From Streptomyces varsoviensis (GTDB lineage: Bacteria; Actinomycetota; Actinomycetes; Streptomycetales; Streptomycetaceae): a DNA stretch of 64,000 nucleotides. The stretch spans positions 231,725 through 295,724 of the forward strand of contig NZ_JOBF01000007.1 of the NCBI RefSeq assembly GCF_000718635.1, read 5' to 3'. Both the position numbers and the translations under genes were made by a program. Below, in pieces: positions 1 through 7,749 of this stretch (positions within the stretch are counted from its first letter, which is position 1; every line of letters starts with the position of its first letter). The notes beneath the pieces are model-generated. The model saw nothing but the letters and a program-made list of their open reading frames with translations. It did no database searches and was not told the DNA's origin.

Positions 1-256
1 CGACGACGAACTCCACGCCGTAGACGGTCGCGAGCGTCGCCGGGCGGGCGACCGAGGCCGCCGGATCGTGCGAGACGGTGCCGATGCACCCGGCCGTCAC
101 GGCCATCACGGCCGCCGCGACGAGGAGGAAGTACCAGGTCGAGCGGAGCGACCACAGCTTCGTCCACTCGGCGGCCACGGCGCCGGGCAGGCCGCCGCCG
201 GAGGGCCGGGGTGTGGCGCGCGGCGCGCCCGCGGGGGAAGTAGTCAGCGAGCTCAT
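1..256 (-). CDS. ABC transporter permease, N-terminal part (cut by window edge)
   Basis: Only the first 85 codons are in the window. The ATG at 256 gives MSSLTTSPAGAPRATPRP, then a conserved EWTKLWSLRSTWYFLL stretch leading into the first membrane helix (VAAAVMAVTAG). The pattern 'EWTKxxSLRSTxxxL' followed by a helix is typical of the membrane subunit of actinobacterial ABC-2 exporters that pair with a DrrA-like ATPase. The ATPase gene ends 198 bp upstream in the same direction, so the two probably form one exporter operon. Substrate unknown; nearby peptide-biosynthesis-type genes make a drug or peptide exporter possible, but DrrAB-type systems are very common. Confidence 0.75.
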   Translation of the reverse strand, partial: MSSLTTSPAGAPRATPRPSGGGLPGAVAAEWTKLWSLRSTWYFLLVAAAVMAVTAGCIGTVSHDPAASVARPATLATVYGVEFVV

Positions 257-299
257 GATCGGACGCGGTCTCTCTGGTCGGTTCGGTGACGGGCGGCGC

Positions 300-445
300 C
301 GGGACGGCGCGGGCCACCTGGGGCGGTGGTGGTTCGGTGGGGATGGGCGAGGGGCCCGCGCGGGTCGGCGGCGGGCCGGTGCGGATCGGCGAGGGGCCGG
401 TGCGGGCCGGTGGCAGGCCGGTGCGGAGCGGCGGCGGTTCGCGCC
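300..445. repeat. GC-rich short direct repeats between the two ABC genes
   Basis: The 198-bp gap between the ATPase stop and the permease start is filled with degenerate copies of GGGCCGGTGCGGATCGGCGA-like units (GGCGAGGGGCC, GGCCGGTGCGG). I see no clear promoter in it. It is longer than expected for a coupled exporter operon and may form secondary structure that lowers expression of the permease. Confidence 0.4.
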
Positions 446-454
446 GTGGCGTGG

Positions 455-1468
455 TCAGACGACAAGGCTCTCCCCCTCCCCCTGACCGGCGTGCGGCTGC
501 CCGTACGGCAGAGGCGGCCCCCCGTAGGCGAGCGGCTGCACACCGGGGCCGGGCGGCGGGGCCTGCCCGTACTCGACGCTGCCCGCGGTCAGTTCCATGT
601 ACGCCTGCTCCAACGAGGCTTCCACGGCCCGCAGTTCATGCAGTCGTACGTGCCGCTCGTGGGCGAGGTCGCCCACCCGCTCGACGCTCAGGCCCGTGAC
701 GACGAGTTCGCCGGCGGACTCCCATGTGACGTCGGCGGCCTCTTCCAGCAGGCGGTCGGCGAGCAGCCGCAGGCCCTCGGCCTCGGGGCCGCGCACCCTG
801 ACGGAGTTTCGGGAGCTGCGCGAGAGGATGTCCGCCATCGGGGCGTCGGCGATGAGCTTGCCCTTGCCGATGACGATCAGCCGGTCGGCGGTCAGCTCCA
901 TCTCGCTCATCAGGTGGCTGGAGACGAAGACGGTGCGGCCCTCGGCGGCCAGCGAGCGCAGGAAGTTGCGGATCCACAGCACGCCGTCCGGGTCGAGGCC
1001 GTTGACCGGCTCGTCGAGCATCAGCACCTCCGGGTCGCCCAGCAGCGCCCCCGCGATGCCCAGCCGCTGCCCCATCCCGAGGGAGAACGACCCGGCCCGC
1101 TTGCCCGCGACCTCGCCGAGCCCCGCCACGTCGAGCACCTGGTCCACCCGCTTGGCGCCGATGCCGTGGCTGCGGGCCATCGCCAGCAGATGCCTGTACG
1201 CCGTGCGCCGGGGGTGCACCGCCTTGGCGTCGAGGAGCGCCCCGACCTCCCGCAGCGGGTGCGCGAGGTCCGCGTACCGCTTGCCCTTGATGAGGGCGGT
1301 GCCGGAGGTGGGGTGGTCCAGGCCGAGGATCATGCGCATGGTGGTGGACTTCCCGGCGCCGTTCGGCCCCAGGAAGCCGGTGATCTTACCGGGCGCGACG
1401 TCCAGCGTGAGCCGGTCGACGGCGGTCTTCTCGCCGTACCTCTTCGTCAGGCCCTGCAGGGTGAGCAT
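455..1468 (-). CDS. ABC transporter ATP-binding protein, DrrA type
   Basis: A 337-residue cytoplasmic ATPase that would drive export through the permease encoded just downstream. It has a Walker A motif GPNGAGKS near residue 35, a signature region SLGMGQRLGIAGALL near 140, Walker B VLMLDEPVNGLD directly after, and the switch histidine in VFVSSHLMSEME. The order and spacing match the CcmA/DrrA (daunorubicin resistance) subfamily. The last 40 residues are Pro/Gly/Tyr-rich (PPPGPGVQPLAYGGPPLPYG), a low-complexity tail outside the core domain. The ATG at 1468 starts directly at the first strand of the domain (MLTLQGLTKRYGEKTAV). Confidence 0.9.
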   Translation of the reverse strand: MLTLQGLTKRYGEKTAVDRLTLDVAPGKITGFLGPNGAGKSTTMRMILGLDHPTSGTALIKGKRYADLAHPLREVGALLDAKAVHPRRTAYRHLLAMARSHGIGAKRVDQVLDVAGLGEVAGKRAGSFSLGMGQRLGIAGALLGDPEVLMLDEPVNGLDPDGVLWIRNFLRSLAAEGRTVFVSSHLMSEMELTADRLIVIGKGKLIADAPMADILSRSSRNSVRVRGPEAEGLRLLADRLLEEAADVTWESAGELVVTGLSVERVGDLAHERHVRLHELRAVEASLEQAYMELTAGSVEYGQAPPPGPGVQPLAYGGPPLPYGQPHAGQGEGESLVV

Positions 1469-1684
1469 CGTGGTCCATGTCCTCTCCGGCGGTGCGTGCC
1501 AAGGACGCTACGGACCGGCGGGCGCGGCGGCAGGAGACCTTGGGCAGGACCCGACCCCGACTTTCGTCAGGTGGTCGCCCCCTCGGGGTGCGGCATTCGG
1601 CGGAGGCTCGCCGGCACGGCGGCCCGCCGGTACGACACGGCGATACGACCCACCGGTACGGCCGCCGGTACGACCTGCCCGGCG

Positions 1685-1742
1685 CGCGAGAGGCGGCCGG
1701 CGCCCGCGGGCATGGGCCTCGCGGAGCCGGCCGCCTCTCGCG
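1685..1742 (-). terminator. Long perfect stem-loop terminator
   Basis: CGCGAGAGGCGGCCGGC (1685-1701) pairs perfectly with 1726-1742: 17 bp around a 24-base loop. It lies just after the stop codon of the MbtH-like remnant (1761) and before the ABC ATPase gene, so it should end the hydroxylase/MbtH transcript and separate it from the exporter genes. Confidence 0.8.
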
Positions 1743-1760
1743 TGCCGTCGGTGGACCGGT

Positions 1761-1965
1761 TCAGGCTGCGTCGCCGTCCATGGCGGCTATGAGGCTCTTG
1801 GGACGCATGTCCGTCCAGTGCTCGTTGATGTAGTCCAGGCACGCCTGACGGGCCGTCTCCTGGAGGGCCACGGTCCAGCCGGCCGGCACCTCCACGAACG
1901 ACGGCCACAGCGAATGCTGCCCCTCGTCGTTCACCAGCACCAGATACGTGCCCTCGGCGTCCTCG
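1761..1965 (-). pseudogene. MbtH-like protein, frameshifted or 5'-truncated copy
   Basis: In frame from 1965 to the TGA at 1761 the sequence reads [16 protein letters not shown]...[13 protein letters not shown]...[18 protein letters not shown], the diagnostic MbtH signature (NxEGQxSLWP, VPAGW, CLxYI, WTDMRPxSL). MbtH proteins bind and activate NRPS adenylation domains. The usual N-terminus with NPF is absent and there is no in-frame ATG before a stop. An ATG at 1994 with an upstream GAC-TGA-CCG context would read into the MbtH frame only if one C were removed from the run of six at 1966-1971. The 205 bp differ at only about ten positions from the MbtH-coding 3' end of the NRPS gene at 49723-49927. 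It follows the hydroxylase stop by about 40 bp in the same direction. It may be a true pseudogene, a homopolymer sequencing error, or a duplicated fragment. Confidence 0.75.
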
Positions 1966-2006
1966 GGGGGTCGGGCAAGAGGTAAGGCGGGCGGGCATGG
2001 GGGCGG

Positions 2007-2948
2007 TCAGTCGGTCATCGCGACGAGCACCTTGCGGTCGCCCGTGAAGGGCCTGCGCCCGTGCCCGACGAGCACGTTGTCGATCAGCAGCAGATCGCCC
2101 TGGCGCCAGTCCACGTCCACGGCGGCGGCCAGTCCCCGGTCCCGTACCTGGATCGCGTACTCGCCCGGAATGGGGCTGCCGTCCGCGAAGGTGACGGACT
2201 GCGGCAGTTCGTCGGCCGGCAGCAGTTCGGCGAGTTCGGCGGCGGTCTCGTCGCCGAGCGCGGCGGGGTGCCACTGATCCGACTGGTTGAACCAGACCTC
2301 GGCTCCCGTCACCGGGTGGCGGACCGTGGCCGGCCGGACCTGGCTCACGCGCAGGCTGCCGTCGCCCTTCCACTCCCACTCGGCGGCGGAGCCCGCGAGG
2401 AACGCCTCCACCGTGTCCCGGTCGTCGGTCTCGAAGGTGTCCTGCCAGCTCTTGCCCAGGCCGAGCCCGTCGTGGAGGTTCTGGGAGTAGCGCACGCCCT
2501 GCGCGAACGCCTGGCGCACCTCGTCGTCCAGCGACGCCAGCCACTTCACCCCGTCGACGACGGGGGTGGCACCGCCGGAGCCCGGGGCGACGGCGCAGTA
2601 GAACAGCAGCCGCGACGGCCACTGGGCGCTGTAGGACAGCTCGTTGTGCATGGAGATGGTCAGCTCCTGCGGATATTCCGTGGAGGTGTAGACGTTCTCC
2701 CCCACCTTGGTCCGCGGCGAATTCCCGTGCACGTAGGCGAGCCGGTTCGGCAGCAGCAGATCGAGTACGGGCTCCAGTTCGCTTTCCGGCACGGCGAAGT
2801 CCCGGAACACCACCGCTTTGTTCTCCACCAGGAGCGCGCCGAATCCCGGGTGCCCCTTCAGATACTCCACCAGGCCGGCCGTCCCCGGTCGCGTCCCGAC
2901 GTCTTCGGGGCGGATTTCCAGCGGTTCCCAGTCCTGCACGTCCGTCAC
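2007..2948 (-). CDS. SyrP-like Fe(II)/2-oxoglutarate dioxygenase (TauD/TfdA family)
   Basis: A 313-residue non-haem iron oxygenase. The iron-binding facial triad is visible as HNELSYS (H-x-E) near residue 120 and the distal histidine in VLVGHGRRPF near residue 295, followed by the 2-oxoglutarate-binding arginine region. The HNE(L/M)SY form and overall layout resemble SyrP-type enzymes, which beta-hydroxylate an aspartyl or similar residue held on an NRPS carrier domain. I chose the GTG at 2948 (VTDVQDWEPLEI) because AGGGAG lies 8 bases upstream; an ATG at 3014 would add 22 residues without homology. It is followed by the MbtH remnant, which supports a role in peptide tailoring. The substrate cannot be read from sequence. 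Confidence 0.85.
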   Translation of the reverse strand: MTDVQDWEPLEIRPEDVGTRPGTAGLVEYLKGHPGFGALLVENKAVVFRDFAVPESELEPVLDLLLPNRLAYVHGNSPRTKVGENVYTSTEYPQELTISMHNELSYSAQWPSRLLFYCAVAPGSGGATPVVDGVKWLASLDDEVRQAFAQGVRYSQNLHDGLGLGKSWQDTFETDDRDTVEAFLAGSAAEWEWKGDGSLRVSQVRPATVRHPVTGAEVWFNQSDQWHPAALGDETAAELAELLPADELPQSVTFADGSPIPGEYAIQVRDRGLAAAVDVDWRQGDLLLIDNVLVGHGRRPFTGDRKVLVAMTD

Positions 2949-3494
2949 AGCGAAACTCCCTCTTTCGCGGGCGTCCGAAAGGATTCCAGCGGGCTCGGTC
3001 CACGGGCGCGGCATTTCGCGGGCAATAACTGATGACGCCCCCCGTCGGCGTATATCCGGTGGGGTATATACCAGGCGGCCGCGATCCCGCGTTCAGCGAC
3101 AGCCAATGGAATCCCCCGCCCCGCTTTCGGCCCTCCGCATTACGTCGCGAAACTATCATCCGGGGGTAGGCGTGCCAATGCCTTTCGACGGCCGCGTGCC
3201 CGGCCGGGCGCGGCTATTCGGCAATTCACTCGGCCCGCACACCGGCCGCGTTTCCGCGCGGGACCAATTCGACGTGCGGGCGACCCGCCCCCGTGAACGC
3301 CGTCGAGGCCGGCGACGCCGAAGCGCCACCGGCCTCGCTGTCGCCGGTCCGGCCTCCTCACCACCGGTCCCGGCCGCGTCGGCCCGAGGACGCCGGTCCC
3401 GACCTCGCCGGTCCCGGCGTCATCGGCCGCCGCGGGACGTACCTACGTACGTGACGTGCGTACGGCCGACTCGACCGCGACGCCCCGCTCCGGT
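2949..3494. other. Non-coding region upstream of the hydroxylase
   Basis: About 550 bp with no convincing gene. It holds a paired AT-rich element, GTATATCC and GGGGTATATACC around 3049-3071, which could be the promoter or operator of the hydroxylase gene, and an ACGT-rich repeat (ACGTACCTACGTACGTGACG) around 3438-3460 near the end of the StrR-family gene. Open frames here have shadow-type composition. Confidence 0.45.
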
Positions 3495-4571
3495 TCAGCT
3501 CCCCCGGAGCTCCAGCTCCTTCGCGAAACGGACCCACTGTTCGGCGCAGGCGCGGGCGGCGCGGGCCACCGAGTCGGCCCGGTGCCGGGGCACGCTGTCG
3601 ACGAGCCGCCGCCACTTCTCCTCCTCGCCGATGGAGTGGGCGCTCAGCAGCCGCAGCAGTGTGCGCCCCGCTTCCGTCCGCAGCGAGGGGTCCTTGCGCA
3701 TGTTCGGCAAGGCGGTCCCGGCGGACGTCGCTTCGGCGACCGCCCGCGCGTCGGGGCGGTCCGCGCCGGACCGGGCCGCCGTCGGCGCCGCGCCCGGTCC
3801 CTGCTGGGCCTCGGCCTCGCGCAGCCGGGAGGGGACGGGGTCGCGGCCCTGGAGGAGCCGGTCGCGTACGTCCTTCGCGGTGGCGGGGGCGACCCCGGCC
3901 GCGTCGGCGATCTCCCGGAGGGAGGCGTGGGGCCGGTCGGCGATCACCTGGCTGGCGCGCCGGCGCCCTTCGGCGGAGTTGAGCGGGCGGGCCCGGCCGT
4001 CGCGGCCGACCCGGGCGTTCAACTGCTCGATGCCACCGGTTGAACGCTTGCGCATCGACGCGATGGTGCTGGCGACGAGCCCGGTGGCGGCGGCGATGCG
4101 CCGGTCCGACCACTGCGGATGGCTGCCGAGGATACGGACGGCGGCCGCGGTGCGGTCGCCCTGCGAGAGCGGCAGTCCATTGGCGACATTGAGCTTGACC
4201 GCGAGAACAAAGGCGTTCTCCTCGGTGCCTTCGAAAAAGCGGACTTCGATGCACTTCGCGCCGCTGACTTGAGCGGCGCGGAGCCGGTGCATTCCGTCGA
4301 TGACGCGCATCGTGGAACGGTGCACGATAATGGGCGGAAGTGGAGCATCCAATTCCGCCAGTACCTGAATATGCCCGTCGTCCTCACCCGTGGTACGGGG
4401 CGAGTCGGCGGGCAACAGGGAATCGATGGGAACCATCGTCGTAAGAGCCGGTTTCGCGGGACCGTCGCGCCGCTGACGGACCATTGTCGGAGCCGTACTC
4501 GTCACGGTGGCGACCGCGGTGTCCGCGGCCGGCACGGGTACGGTCGTGGAGGAGGCCAAATACAAGGCCAT
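3495..4571 (-). CDS. StrR-family ParB-type pathway activator
   Basis: A 358-residue DNA-binding regulator. The N-terminal half has a ParB/sulfiredoxin-like domain (PIDSLLPADSPR...GEDDGHI...LPPIIVHRSTMRVIDGMHR) and then NGLPLSQGDRTAAAVRILGSHPQWSDRRIAAATGL, which closely follows the StrR/NovG/Bbr pattern of cluster-situated activators. A second helix-turn-helix (ASLREIADAAGVAPATAKDV) is near residue 250. Length fits StrR (about 350). The ATG at 4571 is preceded by GGGGG five bases away; an internal ATG at 4484 is an alternative. StrR proteins normally bind GTTCGACTG-N11-CAGTCGAAC; I did not find that site in the flanking gaps. Its target is likely the neighbouring hydroxylase and possibly the distant NRPS genes. 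Confidence 0.85.
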   Translation of the reverse strand: MALYLASSTTVPVPAADTAVATVTSTAPTMVRQRRDGPAKPALTTMVPIDSLLPADSPRTTGEDDGHIQVLAELDAPLPPIIVHRSTMRVIDGMHRLRAAQVSGAKCIEVRFFEGTEENAFVLAVKLNVANGLPLSQGDRTAAAVRILGSHPQWSDRRIAAATGLVASTIASMRKRSTGGIEQLNARVGRDGRARPLNSAEGRRRASQVIADRPHASLREIADAAGVAPATAKDVRDRLLQGRDPVPSRLREAEAQQGPGAAPTAARSGADRPDARAVAEATSAGTALPNMRKDPSLRTEAGRTLLRLLSAHSIGEEEKWRRLVDSVPRHRADSVARAARACAEQWVRFAKELELRGS

Positions 4572-5207
4572 CAGAGCCCCCACGCCGTGGTTTCGTTCCC
4601 TACGGACTGGTGAATCCTTCGAAGTCGCATCCCGTCGGGGGTGCGCCCCCATGGATGGAGAGCTGCGTCAAAGAGCTGCCTCTGGCCGCCCCCAACGGCT
4701 TCTTGGCTCCCCGGACCGCCACTGATCAGAGTACGCACCGGCCTCTCCAAGACGGCTGGTGCCCCATCGGTGGGAGTTTCGGAGTGTTTCATGACGTGAT
4801 AGCTCCTCCTGGCAATGACCGGCGCATCGCGGAGTGGTGCCATGTTTCGCCACTGTCCGTATGCGCCCCCGTCTCGGACATCGAGACGATGGTTACTTCG
4901 CAGGCGGAATGTGTCAACTTACTTTGGGTCATAGGCTCGCGGCCCAAAGAGTGCTCCAGCTACTCTCATTCATTTCCGGTTTCGGCCCGTTCGCGGCAAT
5001 CCTTCGAGGTCGGCCGGGGGCCCAAGGGCGCACTCCTTGCCGTACCCCGGCACGGCCGCCCGCGCCCGTACGCCCGTCCGTACAAGAAACGTTCACACGG
5101 TCTTGGCACCGCGCCCCCACTCCGCGTCGCGACGCCGCCCGCCCGAGGAGGGGCCGACTGGCGGTACAGTCGGGAGAACGTTTGTTCTCTCGCAAGGCAG
5201 GTCTGCT
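4572..5207. other. Divergent intergenic region, StrR-type gene / TetR gene
   Basis: 636 bp without a supported gene, less GC-rich than its neighbours, especially 4780-4985. It must contain promoters for both divergent regulators. The only clear element is the palindrome at 5174-5189. I see no StrR-type inverted repeat and no obvious RNA gene. Confidence 0.5.
5174..5189. promoter_or_regulatory. Palindromic operator upstream of the TetR gene
   Basis: GAGAACGTTTGTTCTC is a perfect 6-bp inverted repeat with a 4-bp spacer, ending 18 bp before the GTG start of the TetR gene. Its position over the probable promoter or leader fits negative autoregulation, as is usual for this family. Confidence 0.7.
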
Positions 5208-5771
5208 GTGGATCCCGACATCGCCCGGAACCGGCTGCTCGACGCGGCCGAGGAGCTGTTCTACGGGCGCGGGGTGCAGGCGGTGGGCATGGACGAGCTC
5301 CGGTCCGCCTCAGGCGTCTCGCTCAAGCGCCTCTACCAGCTCTTCCCCTCCAAGAACGACTTGGTCGAGGCGTATCTGCGGCGGCGCGACACCCGGTGGC
5401 GGGAGGCGCTCGCCGCGTACGTGGCCGAGCGGACCGACCCGCGGGCGCGGGTGCTGGCCGTGTTCGACTGGCTGCACGACTGGTTCGCCGGGCCCGGCTT
5501 CCGCGGCTGCGCGTTCCTCAACGCCGTCGGCGAACTCGGCGGCATCTCCCCCGCCGTCGTCACCGCGGCCCGCGAGCACAAGGACGCCTTCCACCGCTAC
5601 CTGGCGGAGCTCACCGCCGACGCCGGGGCGCCGCCGGAGGCGGCCGGCCACCTGGCGCTGCTCGCGGAGGGCGCGATCGCCACCGCCGGCGTCACGGGCT
5701 CCCCCGAACCGGCCCGCCGGGCCCGGTCCGCCGCCGAGGCGCTGCTTCAGCCGAAGGGCAGCCCCGCGTAG
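5208..5771 (+). CDS. TetR-family transcriptional regulator
   Basis: A 187-residue repressor. Residues 4-50 form the TetR N-terminal helix-turn-helix: ARNRLLDAAEELFYGRG, then GVSLKRLYQLFPSKNDLVEAYL. The C-terminal half (FRGCAFLNAVGELG, near residue 100) resembles the ligand domain of TetR regulators that carry a conserved GC(x)F(x)N motif. The GTG at 5208 starts right at the domain (VDPDIARNRLLDAA). Its last 25 bp overlap the 3' end of convergent pobA, so it is not in the pca operon. The palindrome just upstream suggests autoregulation. Ligand unknown. Confidence 0.88.
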   Translation: MDPDIARNRLLDAAEELFYGRGVQAVGMDELRSASGVSLKRLYQLFPSKNDLVEAYLRRRDTRWREALAAYVAERTDPRARVLAVFDWLHDWFAGPGFRGCAFLNAVGELGGISPAVVTAAREHKDAFHRYLAELTADAGAPPEAAGHLALLAEGAIATAGVTGSPEPARRARSAAEALLQPKGSPA

Positions 5772-6922
5772 TTCTGGGCGAGTTCGGTGGCGGCGGCCGT
5801 CGAGGAGGCGATGCGGTCGAGCTGCGCGAGCTGGAGGCGCGTGGCGAACGGGGACTGCCCGGGCTCCGTGTGCAGGGTGGTGGTCATGAGGTACGAGAAG
5901 TGCTCGGCCCGCCATACCCGGCGCAGACACGTGGTGGAGTAGGCGTCGAGCGCCGCGGTGGAGCCGGTCTCCTTCAGCGCGGCCAGCGCGCGGGCGAGGA
6001 CGACGACATCGCCGACGGCGAGGTTCAGCCCCTTGGCGCCGGCGGGCGGCACGATGTGTGCGGCGTCACCGGCCAGCAGCAGCCGGCCGTGGCGCATCGG
6101 CTCGATGACCCAACTGCGCATCGGCAGCACCGACTTGGCGGTGATCGGCCCTCTTTCGAGCCGCCAGGGGCCGTCGACGGCGAGGCGGGCGTCGAGTTCG
6201 TCCCAGATCCGCTCGTCGGGCCACGCGGCCACGTCCTCGCCGGTCGGGACCTGGAGGTAGAGCCGGCTGACGGTGGGCGACCGCATGCTGTGCAGCGCGA
6301 AGCCGCGTGCCGAGTGGGCGTAGGTCAGCTCTTCGCAGGAGGGCGGCACATCGGCGAGTACGCCGAGCCAGGAGTACGGGTAGCCGCGCTCGTACGTCCG
6401 CCGCACGGCTTCGGGGACGGCGTTGCGCGCGATGCCGTGGAACCCGTCGCAGCCGACGACGTAGTCGCACTCCAGCGTCTGCTCGCGGCCGCCGCGCAGG
6501 AAGCGGACCACGGGCCGCTCGGTGTCGGCCCCTTCGACGGACAGCGCCCGCGCCTCGAAGAACAGCGGCCCGCCGTCGGCGAGCTGAAGGGCGATCAGGT
6601 CCTTCACCACCTCGGTCTGCGCGTAGATCATGACGGTGCGGCCGCCGGTGAGCGAGGAGAGGTCGACGCGGTGGGCCCGACGGTCGAAGCGCAGCTCGAT
6701 GCCGTGGTGGACGAGCCCCTGACGGCCCATCCGCTCCCCCGCGCCGCACGCCCGCAGCACGTCGACGGTGCCCTGTTCGAGGACTCCGGCCCGCTGGCGG
6801 CCCTCCGCGTAGGCGCGGTCTCGGCTCTCCAGGACGACGCTGTCGATGCCCGCGCGGTGCAGCAGCCGGGCGAGCAGCAGCCCGGCGGGCCCGCCGCCGA
6901 TGATCCCTACGGTCGTGCGCAT
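5747..6922 (-). CDS. pobA: 4-hydroxybenzoate 3-monooxygenase
   Basis: A 391-residue FAD enzyme that hydroxylates 4-hydroxybenzoate to protocatechuate with NAD(P)H and oxygen. The FAD-binding GGGPAGLLLARLL is at residues 9-21, the conserved ESRDRAYAEGRQRAGVLEQ follows at 33-51, and the GD motif LLLAGDAAHIVPPAGAKG lies near 285. Length matches PobA (about 394). The ATG shares its A with the TGA of pcaD (TGATG), so it is the last gene of the pca operon and feeds its product into the PcaGH dioxygenase encoded upstream. Confidence 0.95.
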   Translation of the reverse strand: MRTTVGIIGGGPAGLLLARLLHRAGIDSVVLESRDRAYAEGRQRAGVLEQGTVDVLRACGAGERMGRQGLVHHGIELRFDRRAHRVDLSSLTGGRTVMIYAQTEVVKDLIALQLADGGPLFFEARALSVEGADTERPVVRFLRGGREQTLECDYVVGCDGFHGIARNAVPEAVRRTYERGYPYSWLGVLADVPPSCEELTYAHSARGFALHSMRSPTVSRLYLQVPTGEDVAAWPDERIWDELDARLAVDGPWRLERGPITAKSVLPMRSWVIEPMRHGRLLLAGDAAHIVPPAGAKGLNLAVGDVVVLARALAALKETGSTAALDAYSTTCLRRVWRAEHFSYLMTTTLHTEPGQSPFATRLQLAQLDRIASSTAAATELAQNYAGLPFG

Positions 6923-7749
6923 CAGTTCCGCCCCGCCCGCTCGTCGGGTACGGGGCCGGGCGCGCCCGACGCGGGTGCGAAGTGGGCCCGCAGCGCCGCC
7001 GACACGGCCCGCGGCCGCTCGACGCCGACGAGATGGCCGGCGTGCGCGATCTCCAGCAGGCTCGCGCCGGGGATGCCGTCGGCGAGTTCGCGGGCGTGCG
7101 AGAGCGGCGTGGCCTGGTCGTCGCGGCCGGCGACCACCAGGGTGGGGGCGGCGACGCGGGGCAGTTCGGCGCGCAGGTCGTACGTGGCCAGCGCGTCGCA
7201 GCAGGCGGCGTACCCGGCGGGGTCGGCCGTGCGCAGATCATCGAGGAGGCGCGTGCCGAGCGGCCCGGCGGCCGTCGCGGGGCGGCTGAACCAGCGCCCG
7301 GTGCTCGGTGCGACCAGCGGCCCGGTGCCGTCGGCGCGTACGCTCGCGGCCCGCTCGCGCCAGGCGGCTCCGTCGGCGAAGACGGCGGACGAGCACAGCA
7401 GCGCGAGCGCGCCGAGACGCTCCGGGTGGTGGACGGCGAGGTGGAGCCCGACGGCGCCGCCGAGGGAGATCCCGGCGTAGGCGAAGCGCTCCCAGCCCCG
7501 GTCGTCGGCGAGCCGCAGCACGAGCGCCGCCAGGCCGGCGACGGTGGCCGTGCCGTCGTCCGGCACGAGGCCGGCCGCCGAGCCGCCGTGGCCGGGCAGG
7601 TCCCAGCGCAGCACCGGGCGGCCCGCGGCGAGTGCGGGCAGTTGGGGTTCCCAGACGGCGAGCGAGGTGCCGAGGGACGGGCCGAGCAGCAGCGGCAGCC
7701 CGCCGTCTCCGGTGCCGCCGTCCGAGATGTGGTGGTGAAGGCTGGTCAT
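6922..7749 (-). CDS. pcaD: 3-oxoadipate enol-lactonase
   Basis: A 275-residue alpha/beta hydrolase that opens beta-ketoadipate enol-lactone. The nucleophile elbow GISLGG is near residue 95, the acid in GRDDQATP near 210 and the histidine in HAGHLVG near 240. In many streptomycetes this domain is fused to the PcaC decarboxylase as PcaL; here it stops after the hydrolase domain with only a short tail (ASGAPGPVPDERAGRN), so the PcaC part is missing. The start overlaps the pcaB stop as ATGA. Confidence 0.88.
   Translation of the reverse strand: MTSLHHHISDGGTGDGGLPLLLGPSLGTSLAVWEPQLPALAAGRPVLRWDLPGHGGSAAGLVPDDGTATVAGLAALVLRLADDRGWERFAYAGISLGGAVGLHLAVHHPERLGALALLCSSAVFADGAAWRERAASVRADGTGPLVAPSTGRWFSRPATAAGPLGTRLLDDLRTADPAGYAACCDALATYDLRAELPRVAAPTLVVAGRDDQATPLSHARELADGIPGASLLEIAHAGHLVGVERPRAVSAALRAHFAPASGAPGPVPDERAGRN

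Noticed and set aside
326..1792. Plus-strand frame across the ABC ATPase
   Set aside because: Antisense to a clear ATPase with Walker motifs; shadow frame.
4572..5207. RNA gene or riboswitch in the long divergent gap
   Set aside because: No tRNA arms, conserved riboswitch core or strong terminator could be recognised by eye.
4484..7480. 998-codon plus-strand open frame
   Set aside because: Overlaps the StrR-type gene, TetR, pobA and pcaD in wrong frames and has no recognisable motif.
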